Shown here: positions 36,597-44,305 of the stretch, piece by piece | Position numbering within the stretch: the first letter of the stretch is position 1 | How the letters are laid out: every line of letters begins with the position of its first letter | Source of the DNA: Candidatus Parcubacteria bacterium | GTDB lineage: Bacteria > Patescibacteria > ABY1 > BM507 > UBA12075 | Reading direction: 5' to 3' | DNA length: 64,000 bases | NCBI GenBank assembly: GCA_002869165.1 | Contig: PKTK01000003.1 | Span: 1 to 64,000, forward strand | The notes under the pieces: model-generated | What the model was told of the DNA's origin: nothing | Database searches by the model: none | The model's input: the letters and a program-made list of their open reading frames with translations, nothing else | Position numbers and translations under genes: made by a program

Positions 36597-37247
36597 TTAC
36601 AGAATTTCCGTTATCTCTTTTAAGCCAGGAACTATCTTCCAGGCAAGTTGTTTGTGCTCTTTTTTTGCACGATTGAATGTTATCCCTTTAGTCTTTCTAA
36701 ATAATTGATGGTCGTTACCTCCATCACCAATAGAGGAGACATTTTCTAATTGAAAGCCAAGAATACCGCAAAAATCTTGCAAATAAAGAACCTTGTTTTC
36801 CGCCTCATCTCCTGTGCGATCATCTACTGATACTTTGCTGATATAGCCACTGCGATCAAAATGAAATTTAGTCAGAGACTTAAAATATTCAATCTTCAAT
36901 TCTGCAGCAATTTTTTGGACCAATAAATCCATTGCACCAGAGATAAGGATAACAGTATACTTTTGCTGCAAATATTCTATCAATTCTTTTGCGAATGGAT
37001 AGTAAGTATAGTTCATTATTATATCTTCAACTGCCTCCTTGGTCGGATTACCTCTTTCTCGATAAATATCTAAAGCAAGGTTCACCCACTCCGAATAAGT
37101 TATTTTTCCTTCTTTGTGTTGATTATAGAAAAAAGAATCTTCTTCGGGTGTCATCCCCATGGCAAAATTAAGTTCTGGCCAGGTTTGTTCTTTGACAAGT
37201 GTCTCATTTAGGTCAACACAAATAACCGAAATACCATTATTCTTCAT
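36597..37247 (-). CDS. HAD-family (phosphoserine-phosphatase-like) hydrolase
   Basis: A 216-residue HAD-IB-type protein with AGGAGG before ATG. Motif I is VCVDLNETLV: the nucleophile Asp is present but the usual second Asp (DxD) is Asn. Motif II is VILISGAMD, and motif IV is SSIGDGGNDHQLFRKT. The cap segment between motifs matches SerB-like enzymes. The DxN form lacks the usual acid/base and could be slow or regulatory. Base composition is closer to the host than that of its neighbours. It lies between repeats B1 and A2. Confidence 0.85.
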   Translation of the reverse strand: MKNNGISVICVDLNETLVKEQTWPELNFAMGMTPEEDSFFYNQHKEGKITYSEWVNLALDIYRERGNPTKEAVEDIIMNYTYYPFAKELIEYLQQKYTVILISGAMDLLVQKIAAELKIEYFKSLTKFHFDRSGYISKVSVDDRTGDEAENKVLYLQDFCGILGFQLENVSSIGDGGNDHQLFRKTKGITFNRAKKEHKQLAWKIVPGLKEITEIL

Positions 37248-37298
37248 ATTTTCCTCCTATGTGTTAAGAACAAGTTACTTTTTATTTGTTAATGTAAG

Positions 37299-37326
37299 AT
37301 TATATTAAACACATAAAATAGTCAAA
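37299..37326 (-). promoter_or_regulatory. Promoter of the HAD-family gene
   Basis: On the minus strand TTTGAC/TTGACT, 15-16 bases, TATAAT, about 50 bases before the ATG. Confidence 0.6.
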
Positions 37327-37361
37327 CACTTATGCTGGTTCGACCTTTCGACTTTGGTATT

Positions 37362-37473
37362 AAAAAATAACGCTAAAATAAGCGTTATTTTTCTTAGCTC
37401 GCATTGTTGGACGGGCTACAAGACATAAACTGGGCTACTGCTTTTGAATTTCCAGAAGTTGCTTATGCTGATA
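37362..37473. repeat. Repeat A2
   Basis: Hairpin (AACGCTAAAATAAGCGTT) plus 77 bases almost identical to A1 (about six changes). The frame again reads DGLQDINWATAFEF..., continuing MVNMTK to TAA at about 37495. The hairpin sequence differs from A1 while keeping its pairing. Confidence 0.75.
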
Positions 37474-37492
37474 TGGTTAATATGACTAAATA

Positions 37493-37532
37493 AAAAAACA
37501 GCCAGTCTTGCAAATTGCACAAGACTGGCCAT
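37493..37532 (-). terminator. Terminator of the 155-residue gene
   Basis: GCCAGTCTTG TGCAATTTG CAAGACTGGC on the minus strand followed by TGTTTTTTT. Confidence 0.8.
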
Positions 37533-37546
37533 CGATATTTGAACTT

Positions 37547-38014
37547 TTAGCAGTTCAGGTTTTCAAAAATACGGTTTTCGCTCAAGGCAAGCACCTCGAC
37601 CATAAACTGAAGATCAAGAATAAGGCCTCGGTTGTCCAGTGCTTTGAGAAGACAGGCTTCGTCGGCAAGTTCAGGCAGGCCTGAGAAAGCGAAAAGTCCG
37701 ATTTCAAAAAGATGGATACCACCACCCCATTTGCCTTTTTCCGGATCTCTTGAGGGGTAACTGGAAAGATGACCCGGATTGTCGACCATCTGCTGGATTT
37801 TCCGGTAGGCTGTATCATAGTATTTCTGTGGATCGCCCTCAATTTCGCCGATCTGGGCAGAGGCAATGATATTGCCGTCGATGTCTGCACATACCAAAAT
37901 GCCACCGGTTTTCCCCTTGGGGTTGAATTCCTTACACCCGGAAATAAATGCATTCACGGCATTTGTCATTTCTCCCTTCAGCAGTCCAAATTCCTCTTTC
38001 AAATCAATTGCCAT
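37547..38014 (-). CDS. GC-richer hypothetical protein, possibly GlcG/HbpS-like
   Basis: A 155-residue protein with CAGGAGGTATTACTA before ATG. The middle (GGILVCADIDGNIIASAQIG; YYDTAYRKIQQM; SSYPSRDPEKGKWGGGIHLF) weakly resembles the GlcG/HbpS fold that binds haem or small molecules; I am not certain. Codon use is GC-richer than the host. It probably shares a transcript with the gene at 38061-38516 just upstream, since no promoter is seen between them. Confidence 0.6.
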   Translation of the reverse strand: MAIDLKEEFGLLKGEMTNAVNAFISGCKEFNPKGKTGGILVCADIDGNIIASAQIGEIEGDPQKYYDTAYRKIQQMVDNPGHLSSYPSRDPEKGKWGGGIHLFEIGLFAFSGLPELADEACLLKALDNRGLILDLQFMVEVLALSENRIFENLNC

Positions 38015-38060
38015 TAGTAATACCTCCTGATTATATTGGTTTTGTACTACCTAATATTGC

Positions 38061-38516
38061 TTATCGTTTTCCGCAGCCGGGGCAAAGGCCATTCGATGAC
38101 TGCATATGCTCAATTGAGCCGTGAACCTAGCATTCAGCTTCAGGTGCTTCTTTGGGCGGCGGTGTGTAGCGGCAAGAATAGTATTCGACTGAAAAAGACG
38201 GGCGCAATTTTTCAATTTCTTGAATTGCTTGGGCTTCGTCATAAAAATCACCGGCCTTTTGCTTTATAGAATAATCTAATACAACGCCATCTTTGGCAAT
38301 ATTTCTTGCTTCTTCGGTGAGTTCCACGATTACTTCGGCAGTCGGATCAATATATCTTTTGACCGTTCCGTCTTTCATTTTTTCGTGAACGACAATGACT
38401 GCGTCTGAATGTTCAATGGCAATTCCGAACGTGAGTATCGGAAAAATCTTATCCATAAAGAATTTTTCAATCTCAATATTCTTTTCTTTACTTCCGCCTT
38501 TCAAAATAACCTTCAT
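38061..38516 (-). CDS. GC-richer hypothetical protein with C-terminal zinc ribbon interrupted by in-frame TAG
   Basis: ATG at 38516 (MKVILKGGSKEKN) follows CGGAGGA. The frame reaches TAG at 38127-38129 after KEAPEAEC, then continues VHGSIEHMQSSNGLCPGCGKR to TAA at 38061-38063. With a sense residue at the TAG, the tail forms C-x2-H...C-x2-C, the same zinc-ribbon layout as the gene at 35733-36239. Without it the ribbon loses three ligands. The body is a ~125-residue alpha/beta region of unknown family. It has a consensus promoter and lies directly beside repeat B2 and tRNA-Asn. Confidence 0.6.
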
Positions 38517-38582
38517 CTTTGTATCCTCCGTATGTTTTTGATGTGATTTATACACAAATAAAATGATCAAACACGATATATA

Positions 38583-38611
38583 AATATAACATAAATATCT
38601 ATAAATGTCAA
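38583..38611 (-). promoter_or_regulatory. Consensus sigma-70 promoter
   Basis: On the minus strand TTGACA, 17 bases, TATATT, 67 bases before ATG at 38516. Overlaps the edge of repeat B2. Confidence 0.75.
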
Positions 38612-38698
38612 TCAATGTTCAAATCCGGTCAGGGGTCACAAATTTCAACAAAAAAAATTACCTAAAATTAGATAAGTTTTTTTGATATTTTTATGCTC
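38600..38698. repeat. Repeat B2, abutting tRNA-Asn
   Basis: Second copy of B. Its 62 identical bases (38637-38698) end inside the tRNA-Asn 3' end. The internal hairpin with T run is the natural terminator of the minus-strand tRNA gene. Confidence 0.8.
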
Positions 38699-38767
38699 CC
38701 GGGGTCGGATTCGAACCGACGACCAATTGGTTAACAGCCAACTGCGCTACCGCTGCGCTACCCGGGA
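38696..38767 (-). tRNA. tRNA-Asn (GTT)
   Basis: Complete cloverleaf on the minus strand: acceptor TCCCGGG/CCCGGGA, D-arm, anticodon stem GTTGG with loop CTGTTAA giving anticodon GTT, and T-arm GTCGG TTCGAAT CCGAC. CCA is not encoded. Repeat B2 begins at its 3' end. Confidence 0.95.
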
Positions 38768-38831
38768 ATACATTCAATTGTCAATCAAGAATTACTAATT
38801 ATCACGCCCAAGGCGGATCCTGCTTTAAATT

Positions 38832-39023
38832 ATGATAAATAAGCTGGAAAAATTAAAAAGTAATTCAAAATTAAAAACCGCCGAATGGCTTATTTATAAG
38901 CTTTTTGGCAGTGTTTATATCATAATTTATTTTTTTATTTTAGTCAAGGATGTAATTTTTGCCCTCTATGCGGGTAAGATAATGGATTTGATAATGTATT
39001 TCGTCTATCATTTTGACTTATAG
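38832..39023 (+). CDS. Possible small membrane protein
   Basis: A 63-residue frame with a membrane span (VYIIIYFFILVKDVIFALYAG) and a charged N-terminus. The ribosome-binding site is poor and no family is recognised. It follows the tRNA region and could be an ORF of chance. Low confidence. Confidence 0.35.
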   Translation: MINKLEKLKSNSKLKTAEWLIYKLFGSVYIIIYFFILVKDVIFALYAGKIMDLIMYFVYHFDL

Positions 39024-39035
39024 ATAATGTAGAAT

Positions 39036-39064
39036 TTAAAAGCACCTGAAGGTTTTCAGGTGCT
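39036..39064 (-). terminator. Terminator of the 258-residue membrane protein gene
   Basis: AGCACCTGAAAACCTTCAGGTGCT then TTTAAATTC on the minus strand. Confidence 0.75.
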
Positions 39065-39070
39065 ATGGGG

Positions 39071-39847
39071 TTATTCCCAGTTTATTTCGTTTTTACTAGT
39101 TTCTTGTTCTAAGAATTTAAGGATAATTTCCTCAGTTGCTGGCTTTAAATGGTTACCAGTTTTTGGGTTACGTCCTGGAAAAGGGAATAGAACTATTTTT
39201 TTACCTTGGAGGCCATACCAAAATTTTGAGTTACCTGATTTTTTGTCAATCGGATTTCTGTAATCAATTTTGGGAATGTTTTTATGAACTCCTTGTTTAT
39301 TCCAATAATCAATTTCTTTTTTTACTTTTTGATTTATTCGTTTCAATGAAGTGTTGTACATATATCCTTCATAATTTGAATTGGAAAAGTAGAACCCTTG
39401 CATGGTTTTAATATAATACTTATAGTGGTCCATGCTTTTAAAGTCAAAATAACTAGTTTGAGTATTATATAAAACAATCAAAGGAGCTAATACTGCGATT
39501 AAAAATATGTGTCGGATAACAAAATACTCGGTAAAATTATAAGAATTTTTGAAATAAATTCTCGCTTTTTCTATATTGTTTTCTATTTCTCCTTTTTTTC
39601 CGTTATAGCGTTGATCAGAAACATAAAATTGATAAGATGCTGTTATGACTAATAGTATGCCTAAGTCTATTAAAATAAAAAAGCCAGGAGCGGACAGAAG
39701 AGTAATTATCAACTTTTTTTTGTAGTCTGTTGACCATTCTAATCCGTAGCCCCAACTAAATACACCAAATGACATAAAATTTGCATGGAGTAATGATAAT
39801 TCGACAATAGTAATTATAAGTAATATTGACCATTTTACATATTTCAT
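39071..39847 (-). CDS. Hypothetical membrane protein
   Basis: A 258-residue protein preceded by GGAGGTGCCTCC. Three or four membrane spans occur (residues 6-22, 49-70, ~112-135). A basic extracytoplasmic or cytoplasmic C-terminal part (RNPIDKKSGNSKFWYGLQGK; KIVLFPFPGRNPKTGNHLK) follows. No family recognised. It has a strong SD, like other accessory genes. Confidence 0.6.
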   Translation of the reverse strand: MKYVKWSILLIITIVELSLLHANFMSFGVFSWGYGLEWSTDYKKKLIITLLSAPGFFILIDLGILLVITASYQFYVSDQRYNGKKGEIENNIEKARIYFKNSYNFTEYFVIRHIFLIAVLAPLIVLYNTQTSYFDFKSMDHYKYYIKTMQGFYFSNSNYEGYMYNTSLKRINQKVKKEIDYWNKQGVHKNIPKIDYRNPIDKKSGNSKFWYGLQGKKIVLFPFPGRNPKTGNHLKPATEEIILKFLEQETSKNEINWE

Positions 39848-39984
39848 GGAGGCACCTCCGCAATATATTTTTTAAGGAACTTTTTTATTAAATTAATATT
39901 GAATATTAAGACATTAAACGAAGTTTGTCAATTTAAATTAATTATCTTTTTCTTATAAAGAAAAGAGAATAAAAGAAGTTGATA

Positions 39985-40013
39985 TTGACAGAAATGATAA
40001 AATATGTTAAATA
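39985..40013 (+). promoter_or_regulatory. Promoter of the 40 kb small-gene cluster
   Basis: TTGACA, 17-base spacer, TAAATA, about 57 bases before the ATG at 40070. Confidence 0.6.
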
Positions 40014-40069
40014 TTAGTAAATATAAAAACAGCTTTTTCGTTATTTCACAATAAAAACAGAGGTATATT

Positions 40070-40399
40070 ATGAATAAAACATCATTTTTTGTTTTTATTT
40101 TTTTGAGCTTTATTCTTTTTTGTCAGACAGCTTATGCACAAAATCTTTATGTTTATTTGATGGAAGCGGATATAGTCTCACAACAAGAAATAGATGGTGT
40201 AAAAGTAGTTACTACCATTCATCATTCTTATTCAGACGTAATTCAAAAAGAAAGTCGTGAAGAAATGGAATCGTGGATCAAGAAGGCAATCAAAAAAAGA
40301 TTTCCCAAAGAAAAAGGCTTCATTAACCAGCACTTTAAATTTTATTTTTTTATTAGAGACATTAAAAAAAAGACGGCAAAGCCAAAAATTTTTGTTTAG
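40070..40399 (+). CDS. Small secreted hypothetical protein
   Basis: A 109-residue protein with a signal peptide (KTSFFVFIFLSFILFCQTAYAQ). The mature part is about 85 residues, ending very basic (IRDIKKKTAKPKIFV). AGAGG lies before the ATG. No family recognised. It leads a short run of small genes to 40842. Confidence 0.6.
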   Translation: MNKTSFFVFIFLSFILFCQTAYAQNLYVYLMEADIVSQQEIDGVKVVTTIHHSYSDVIQKESREEMESWIKKAIKKRFPKEKGFINQHFKFYFFIRDIKKKTAKPKIFV

Positions 40400-40409
40400 A
40401 GGGGGATGA

Positions 40410-40718
40410 ATGCAGATTGAGTATATTGGGTTTGAAAGTTTTCGAGGAGTAACCCAGATAGCCATTCAAATTTCTATAAAAGAAGTGGATGGGTTGATCG
40501 AGTTTGCAAAATCCAAAGAAGGTTTAGAAAATTTTTTCACTCCTTGCGTTCGTTTGATTGGAGAAGATCAAGTTGCCGTAGGTTTTCATCCTACATTTTT
40601 TGGTAGAGACAATCAAGCAGAAAATAATGCAAAACAGCTTTTAGAAGAATTTTTAAAAACTAGAAAATTATTTATTGGAGATAGCTATGAACAAGGAGGA
40701 GATATTAATAGGGATTGA
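40410..40718 (+). CDS. Small hypothetical protein, 102 residues
   Basis: GAGGGGG precedes two ATGs; the second (40410) opens the long frame, while the first gives only a four-codon frame. It has an alpha/beta composition (GVTQIAIQISIKEVDGLIEF; CVRLIGEDQVAVGFHPTFFG). No signal or membrane segment. It overlaps the next small gene by 32 bases, suggesting coupling. Function unknown. Confidence 0.55.
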   Translation: MQIEYIGFESFRGVTQIAIQISIKEVDGLIEFAKSKEGLENFFTPCVRLIGEDQVAVGFHPTFFGRDNQAENNAKQLLEEFLKTRKLFIGDSYEQGGDINRD

Positions 40719-40842
40719 ACATTTGGCAACTGAAGCAGAGGATAAATTTCAAACTATCTCTGAATTGCTTTTAGCGGTAAAAGAAGCAATTGAAAATGGC
40801 ATTGAAGAGGAAGCTCTTGATAATATCCTTGATGTATTCTAA
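40687..40842 (+). CDS. Small acidic protein, 51 residues
   Basis: A frame overlapping the 3' end of the gene at 40410. The product starts MNKEEILIGIEHLATEAED and continues with an amphipathic, acidic helix to DNILDVF. Only a weak ribosome-binding site is visible. A terminator follows at once, which supports it as the last gene of the cluster. Confidence 0.5.
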   Translation: MNKEEILIGIEHLATEAEDKFQTISELLLAVKEAIENGIEEEALDNILDVF

Positions 40843-40849
40843 ATTTTTA

Positions 40850-40880
40850 AGCCCTTGGTATTTATACCAGGGGTTTTTGT
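40850..40880 (+). terminator. Terminator of the small-gene cluster
   Basis: CCCTTGGTA TTTA TACCAGGGG TTTTTG just after the stop at 40842. Confidence 0.75.
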
Positions 40881-40957
40881 TTTGACTTATTTTGTTATTT
40901 ATGTTAAAAATAGCTATTAAAACAATAGAATCGTTCATTTAAATATAAGGAGAGAAA

Positions 40958-41110
40958 ATGGGAATAAAACTTACTTTTTTGGTTATGGGAGGCTAATTTT
41001 ACGGTTTGTATCCTGTCAGAGTATGTAGAATCAATTCTTTTAATTATTTGGGTGCCTATGATATGTGGTGCTTTGTTGGTTCAAAATTAATATGGGTAAG
41101 CAATTTATAA
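40958..41110 (+). CDS. Micro-ORF with in-frame TAA at codon 13
   Basis: AAGGAGAG lies 5 bases before ATG. The frame reads MGIKLTFLVMGG, TAA at 40994-40996, then FYGLYPVRVCRINSFNYLG and on to TAA at 41108-41110. The tail is rich in Trp, Cys and Tyr, like a small membrane or metal protein. It is too short to judge; it may be a decayed gene. Confidence 0.3.
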
Positions 41111-41226
41111 TGGTTGATTGGACAAAGCTTTTTTAAAAAGAAAAACGTAATAAAGTATTTATTAGAGAAACATCGAAGTGTTGCAATGAAAATTGGCATA
41201 TAATTTTGACCAATAAGGAGATAAAA

Positions 41227-41469
41227 ATGCTTAGATCAATAAATGTAGCGAACCTTCTGATAATACTTGGTGTTTTTGGAACATGTACTGTAACAGGATA
41301 TTTCGCACCTTTCCCATTGTCGCTTATTCTTGGCATTATTGCTGCGTTTTATTTTTTTCCAAAGATTAAAAAAACAATTGACTTCCACGAAGGTATTGGA
41401 ATGATGCTTGTTCTCATTCTTATAATTCTTGGCTTGGTTGCGGGGTTGCTTGTTCGGTCATTTTTTTGA
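41227..41469 (+). CDS. Small membrane protein, 80 residues
   Basis: ATG at 41227 follows AAGGAG. The product is nearly all hydrophobic, with three spans (VANLLIILGVFGTC; PLSLILGIIAAFYFF; IGMMLVLILIILGLVAGLL). No family recognised. The next small gene starts 35 bases later. Confidence 0.6.
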   Translation: MLRSINVANLLIILGVFGTCTVTGYFAPFPLSLILGIIAAFYFFPKIKKTIDFHEGIGMMLVLILIILGLVAGLLVRSFF

Positions 41470-41503
41470 GCGAAGAACCAACAGAATTAGTTTAGAGAAT
41501 ATT

Positions 41504-41698
41504 ATGAAAGAAAAAGAAAAATTAGAAAAGCAAAAAGAGCCTGATGCATCGATTGATGATTCAGTTGACCCTTTGGAAGTATGGGGAGAAAAAGCTCTCA
41601 AAAATAGTCGAGTGGATCGTGATGATGCCATAGAGCGTGGAGTAAAAGGAACAGCTGGTATTATTGAAAATTTGGAAAGAATATTTCCGAATAAATAA
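41504..41698 (+). CDS. Small soluble charged protein, 64 residues
   Basis: The frame starts MKEKEKLEKQKEPDASIDD and ends GTAGIIENLERIFPNK. It is charged and helical, with no membrane segment. The ribosome-binding site is weak (GAGA). It lies between the small membrane gene and a shared terminator. Function unknown. Confidence 0.5.
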   Translation: MKEKEKLEKQKEPDASIDDSVDPLEVWGEKALKNSRVDRDDAIERGVKGTAGIIENLERIFPNK

Positions 41699-41705
41699 TT
41701 TAAAA

Positions 41706-41748
41706 AACGGCTAATTCGTGTAAACGAATTAGCCGTTATTTTTTTTTA
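41706..41748. terminator. Bidirectional terminator
   Basis: AACGGCTAATTCG TGTAAA CGAATTAGCCGTT with A and T runs, between convergent genes. Confidence 0.8.
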
Positions 41749-41753
41749 AAATA

Positions 41754-42158
41754 TTATTTTACAATATCAAATTTAGTTCCGTTCTTTTTTAGTCTAGATA
41801 TTCTTAATTCTTTTAGAAATTTCTCCCGGCTTACATTTTCTATATCTTCGAAATCACAATCCAGAAATCCATCAACGGAATCTCCTTTGCTGATGTTTAG
41901 TTTTTTACTGAGAGCATCGAAGAAGTAATTGTCTACTAAACACATGATAAATGTTTTGACAAGCATTAGGGCTAACACGGGGATTACTATGATGACAAAA
42001 AGATCTCCGACAATATAGAGAAAGTCGTGGATGGACACATTGATGATATTGGTTGCATGTAAGGCAGTGGCAATAACAAAAAGAAAAGATATTAATATGA
42101 AAAAATGAAAACAAAATCTTAGGTATTCAATTATTCTTATAGCAATCAATCTGTGCAT
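41754..42158 (-). CDS. Small membrane protein
   Basis: A 134-residue protein with GAGG before ATG. Two strong membrane spans occur (residues ~14-34 and ~44-68), with a polar C-terminal ~50 residues (SKGDSVDGFLDCDFEDIEN). No family recognised. Confidence 0.55.
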   Translation of the reverse strand: MHRLIAIRIIEYLRFCFHFFILISFLFVIATALHATNIINVSIHDFLYIVGDLFVIIVIPVLALMLVKTFIMCLVDNYFFDALSKKLNISKGDSVDGFLDCDFEDIENVSREKFLKELRISRLKKNGTKFDIVK

Positions 42159-42350
42159 TTTTTCCTCTTTATTTTTTTGTTTATAAAATGAGCATATTTA
42201 ATGATTAACATTGATTGTGAAAAAGGTCAAATTATTTATTTGACAATATTTAAATATTATGTTAATATATAAAATTAATAAAACTGTAACGTTTTTACTA
42301 GTAATACGTTATATTATATAAGAATTTAATTAAAATTTAATTTTAAATCT

Positions 42351-42485
42351 ATGGAAATCCGTAGAAATAACAATTCAGAAATGAAAACCCCAAATTATAT
42401 TGGGCTTGTTTTTGTTGCTTGTGCAACCAAGACTTTGCCTTGTTTGGGTGGTTTATTTGTGAATTGTAGTTTTATACGGAATTAA
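42351..42485 (+). CDS. Possible short peptide upstream of the MFS transporter
   Basis: A 44-residue frame starting MEIRRNNNSEMKTPNYIG, with four Cys and hydrophobic segments in the tail. No Shine-Dalgarno. A terminator hairpin follows at 42513, before the transporter, so a leader-peptide or attenuator role is conceivable but unsupported. The wider gap 42159-42632 holds nothing else. Confidence 0.25.
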   Translation: MEIRRNNNSEMKTPNYIGLVFVACATKTLPCLGGLFVNCSFIRN

Positions 42486-42512
42486 GATTTTCCAAAGACA
42501 AATAGTCCTCCT

Positions 42513-42539
42513 TAACTAGGCAAAGCGCCTAGTTTTTTG
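42513..42539 (+). terminator. Terminator upstream of the MFS gene
   Basis: AACTAGGC AAA GCGCCTAGTT TTTTG; intrinsic terminator or attenuator about 95 bases before the transporter start. Confidence 0.7.
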
Positions 42540-42632
42540 TTTGTTCTTTAAAAAATGAATTAAGGTTAATTTTAACCTCACCCCAACCCTCTCCTTAAAA
42601 CATGGAGAGGAGAAAAAGAAAAGGAGGACAAA

Positions 42633-43868
42633 ATGTCGAAAAGAATTGTTAGAGTTTATTGTGTGATTAGATTTATGTATGGTTTGTCAATTGCGTTTTT
42701 CTTTGCAACTTATGTAATTTTCTTAACCGGTGCTGGACTCGATCTGTTTGAGGTAAATTTGATCAATGCGATATTCATGATCACAAACTTTTTAATGGAG
42801 GTGCCAACAGGAATAGTAGCGGATGTGTATGGGAGGAAGAGATCACTAGTATTGTCTTGTTTTGTAACTAGCCTCGCGTTGTTTGTCTACTTTATTTCAG
42901 ATTCATTTTGGTTCTTTGCTCTGGCAGAGGTGGTTGCTGCGATTGGTCACTCTTTGTGTTCAGGGGCGTTCAAAGCTTGGATGGTTGATGAGGTGAATGC
43001 TACTAGTGAAGGTTTTGATATTAGACGGGCCTATCGAGCAGGAAAATTCAGTGATTGTTCAGGGATTCTTATTGGCGGAGTTGTTGGCGGATATATTGGG
43101 CAGACAAATATAGCTTTGCCCTGGCTAGCTTCCTCGGTACTTCTTTTTGTGACCGGCATAGTGGCAATATTAATTATGAAAGAGCTTGCCTGGCAAAAGA
43201 AAGAAGAAAATGAGAGAAGTTATAAGCTCATGTTTAAGACCTTGAAGTTTGGTATCAGTCTTTGCAAGACAAGTCCGGCGCTTGTATTTGTAATGAGCCT
43301 TGGCTTTGTCTGGGGTTTTGCACTTATGCCATTCAATATGTATTGGCAACCTCGTTTCAAAGTATTTGGACTGGAAGTGTATCAGCTCGGTTGGATGTAT
43401 TTTGGCATAGTGTTGATGGTGATGTTGGGGGCAGTATTAAGTGCTTATGTTTTTCAAGTATTCAAAAGCAATAAAAGATCGATCTTTTTTACTTTTTGTT
43501 TACTAGCATTTGGTATGCTTATGTCAGCTTGGGCGAATACTTTGTCGTTTGGTTTAATCATGTTTTATATCCATGAAATAGCCAGAGGTATGTATGAACC
43601 TTTATTGGATGATTATTTAAACAAGCGGATCGAAAGTGGTGTTAGAGCTACCATTCTTTCCTTCTATTCAATGTTAACAACTTTTGGAGCGTTTTGGGGG
43701 CTTCTGGTTTCTGGACAAATTGCCAAGCATTATAGTATTGAATCAGCCTGGACATTTTCTGGGATAATTGTTATTTTGTTTGTATTGTTCTTTATATTGA
43801 AGGGAGTGAAAAATGAAAAGAAGATATTTTTTAAAGAAGGCATCAGAAAAAGAGTTCAAAAAAGTTAG
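42633..43868 (+). CDS. MFS transporter
   Basis: A 411-residue protein with AAAGGAGGAC before ATG and about 12 membrane spans. The loop between spans 2 and 3 has the MFS motif A form VPTGIVADVYGRKRSLVLS. The gene could be a drug or metabolite exporter; the substrate cannot be read. It overlaps the small gene at 43813 by 56 bases. A terminator-like hairpin lies upstream. Confidence 0.9.
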   Translation: MSKRIVRVYCVIRFMYGLSIAFFFATYVIFLTGAGLDLFEVNLINAIFMITNFLMEVPTGIVADVYGRKRSLVLSCFVTSLALFVYFISDSFWFFALAEVVAAIGHSLCSGAFKAWMVDEVNATSEGFDIRRAYRAGKFSDCSGILIGGVVGGYIGQTNIALPWLASSVLLFVTGIVAILIMKELAWQKKEENERSYKLMFKTLKFGISLCKTSPALVFVMSLGFVWGFALMPFNMYWQPRFKVFGLEVYQLGWMYFGIVLMVMLGAVLSAYVFQVFKSNKRSIFFTFCLLAFGMLMSAWANTLSFGLIMFYIHEIARGMYEPLLDDYLNKRIESGVRATILSFYSMLTTFGAFWGLLVSGQIAKHYSIESAWTFSGIIVILFVLFFILKGVKNEKKIFFKEGIRKRVQKS

Positions 43869-43986
43869 CGCGGAAGAGTATTCTAAAGCAGAGAAAGAAG
43901 CTCGCATTCCTTCTTTGTCAAATAGTAACAAACCGGTGACAACTTATTTTAGCTATCGTGGAGTGATAGGAAGAGTAGAAGAATAA
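43813..43986 (+). CDS. Small basic protein, 57 residues
   Basis: ATG at 43813, preceded by GGGAGTG inside the transporter gene's end. The product starts MKRRYFLKKASEKEFKK and ends SYRGVIGRVEE. It is mostly charged, with no membrane segment. The overlap and the terminator right after support translation coupled to the transporter. Function unknown. Confidence 0.5.
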   Translation: MKRRYFLKKASEKEFKKVSAEEYSKAEKEARIPSLSNSNKPVTTYFSYRGVIGRVEE

Positions 43987-43992
43987 AAAATA

Positions 43993-44026
43993 AAACCCCT
44001 TGAGTATAAACTCAAGGGGTTTTTAA
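43993..44026. terminator. Terminator
   Basis: AACCCCTTGAG TATAAA CTCAAGGGGTTTTT, between convergent genes. Confidence 0.8.
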
Positions 44027-44029
44027 ATT

Positions 44030-44218
44030 TCAAATTTTTTGGCTAAATAATCCTAAATCTTTTTTAAGATACATAAACCTGATAATGTCGCTTTTGTTTA
44101 CCTGGTCGTTTGGAGATGCTAATACACAAATACCTTTGTTTTTTCCAAAAAGATGGACTGCTGTAGTGTGTGGAGAGTTAATAATTGATAAGACTTCCAT
44201 TGTATTCGTTTGTAACAT
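44030..44218 (-). CDS. Small hypothetical protein, 62 residues
   Basis: AAGGAG lies 7 bases before ATG. The product is MLQTNTMEVLSIINSPHTTA followed by VHLFGKNKGICVLASPNDQ and a short charged tail. It has no signal or membrane span. No family recognised. Confidence 0.55.
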   Translation of the reverse strand: MLQTNTMEVLSIINSPHTTAVHLFGKNKGICVLASPNDQVNKSDIIRFMYLKKDLGLFSQKI

Positions 44219-44305
44219 CTCTTTTCTCCTTGTTGTTAATGTGCGGATTTAAGAAAGTGCATGATTGTTAAAAATAATTTAACATAAAATTAGCGGTTTG
44301 TTAAG

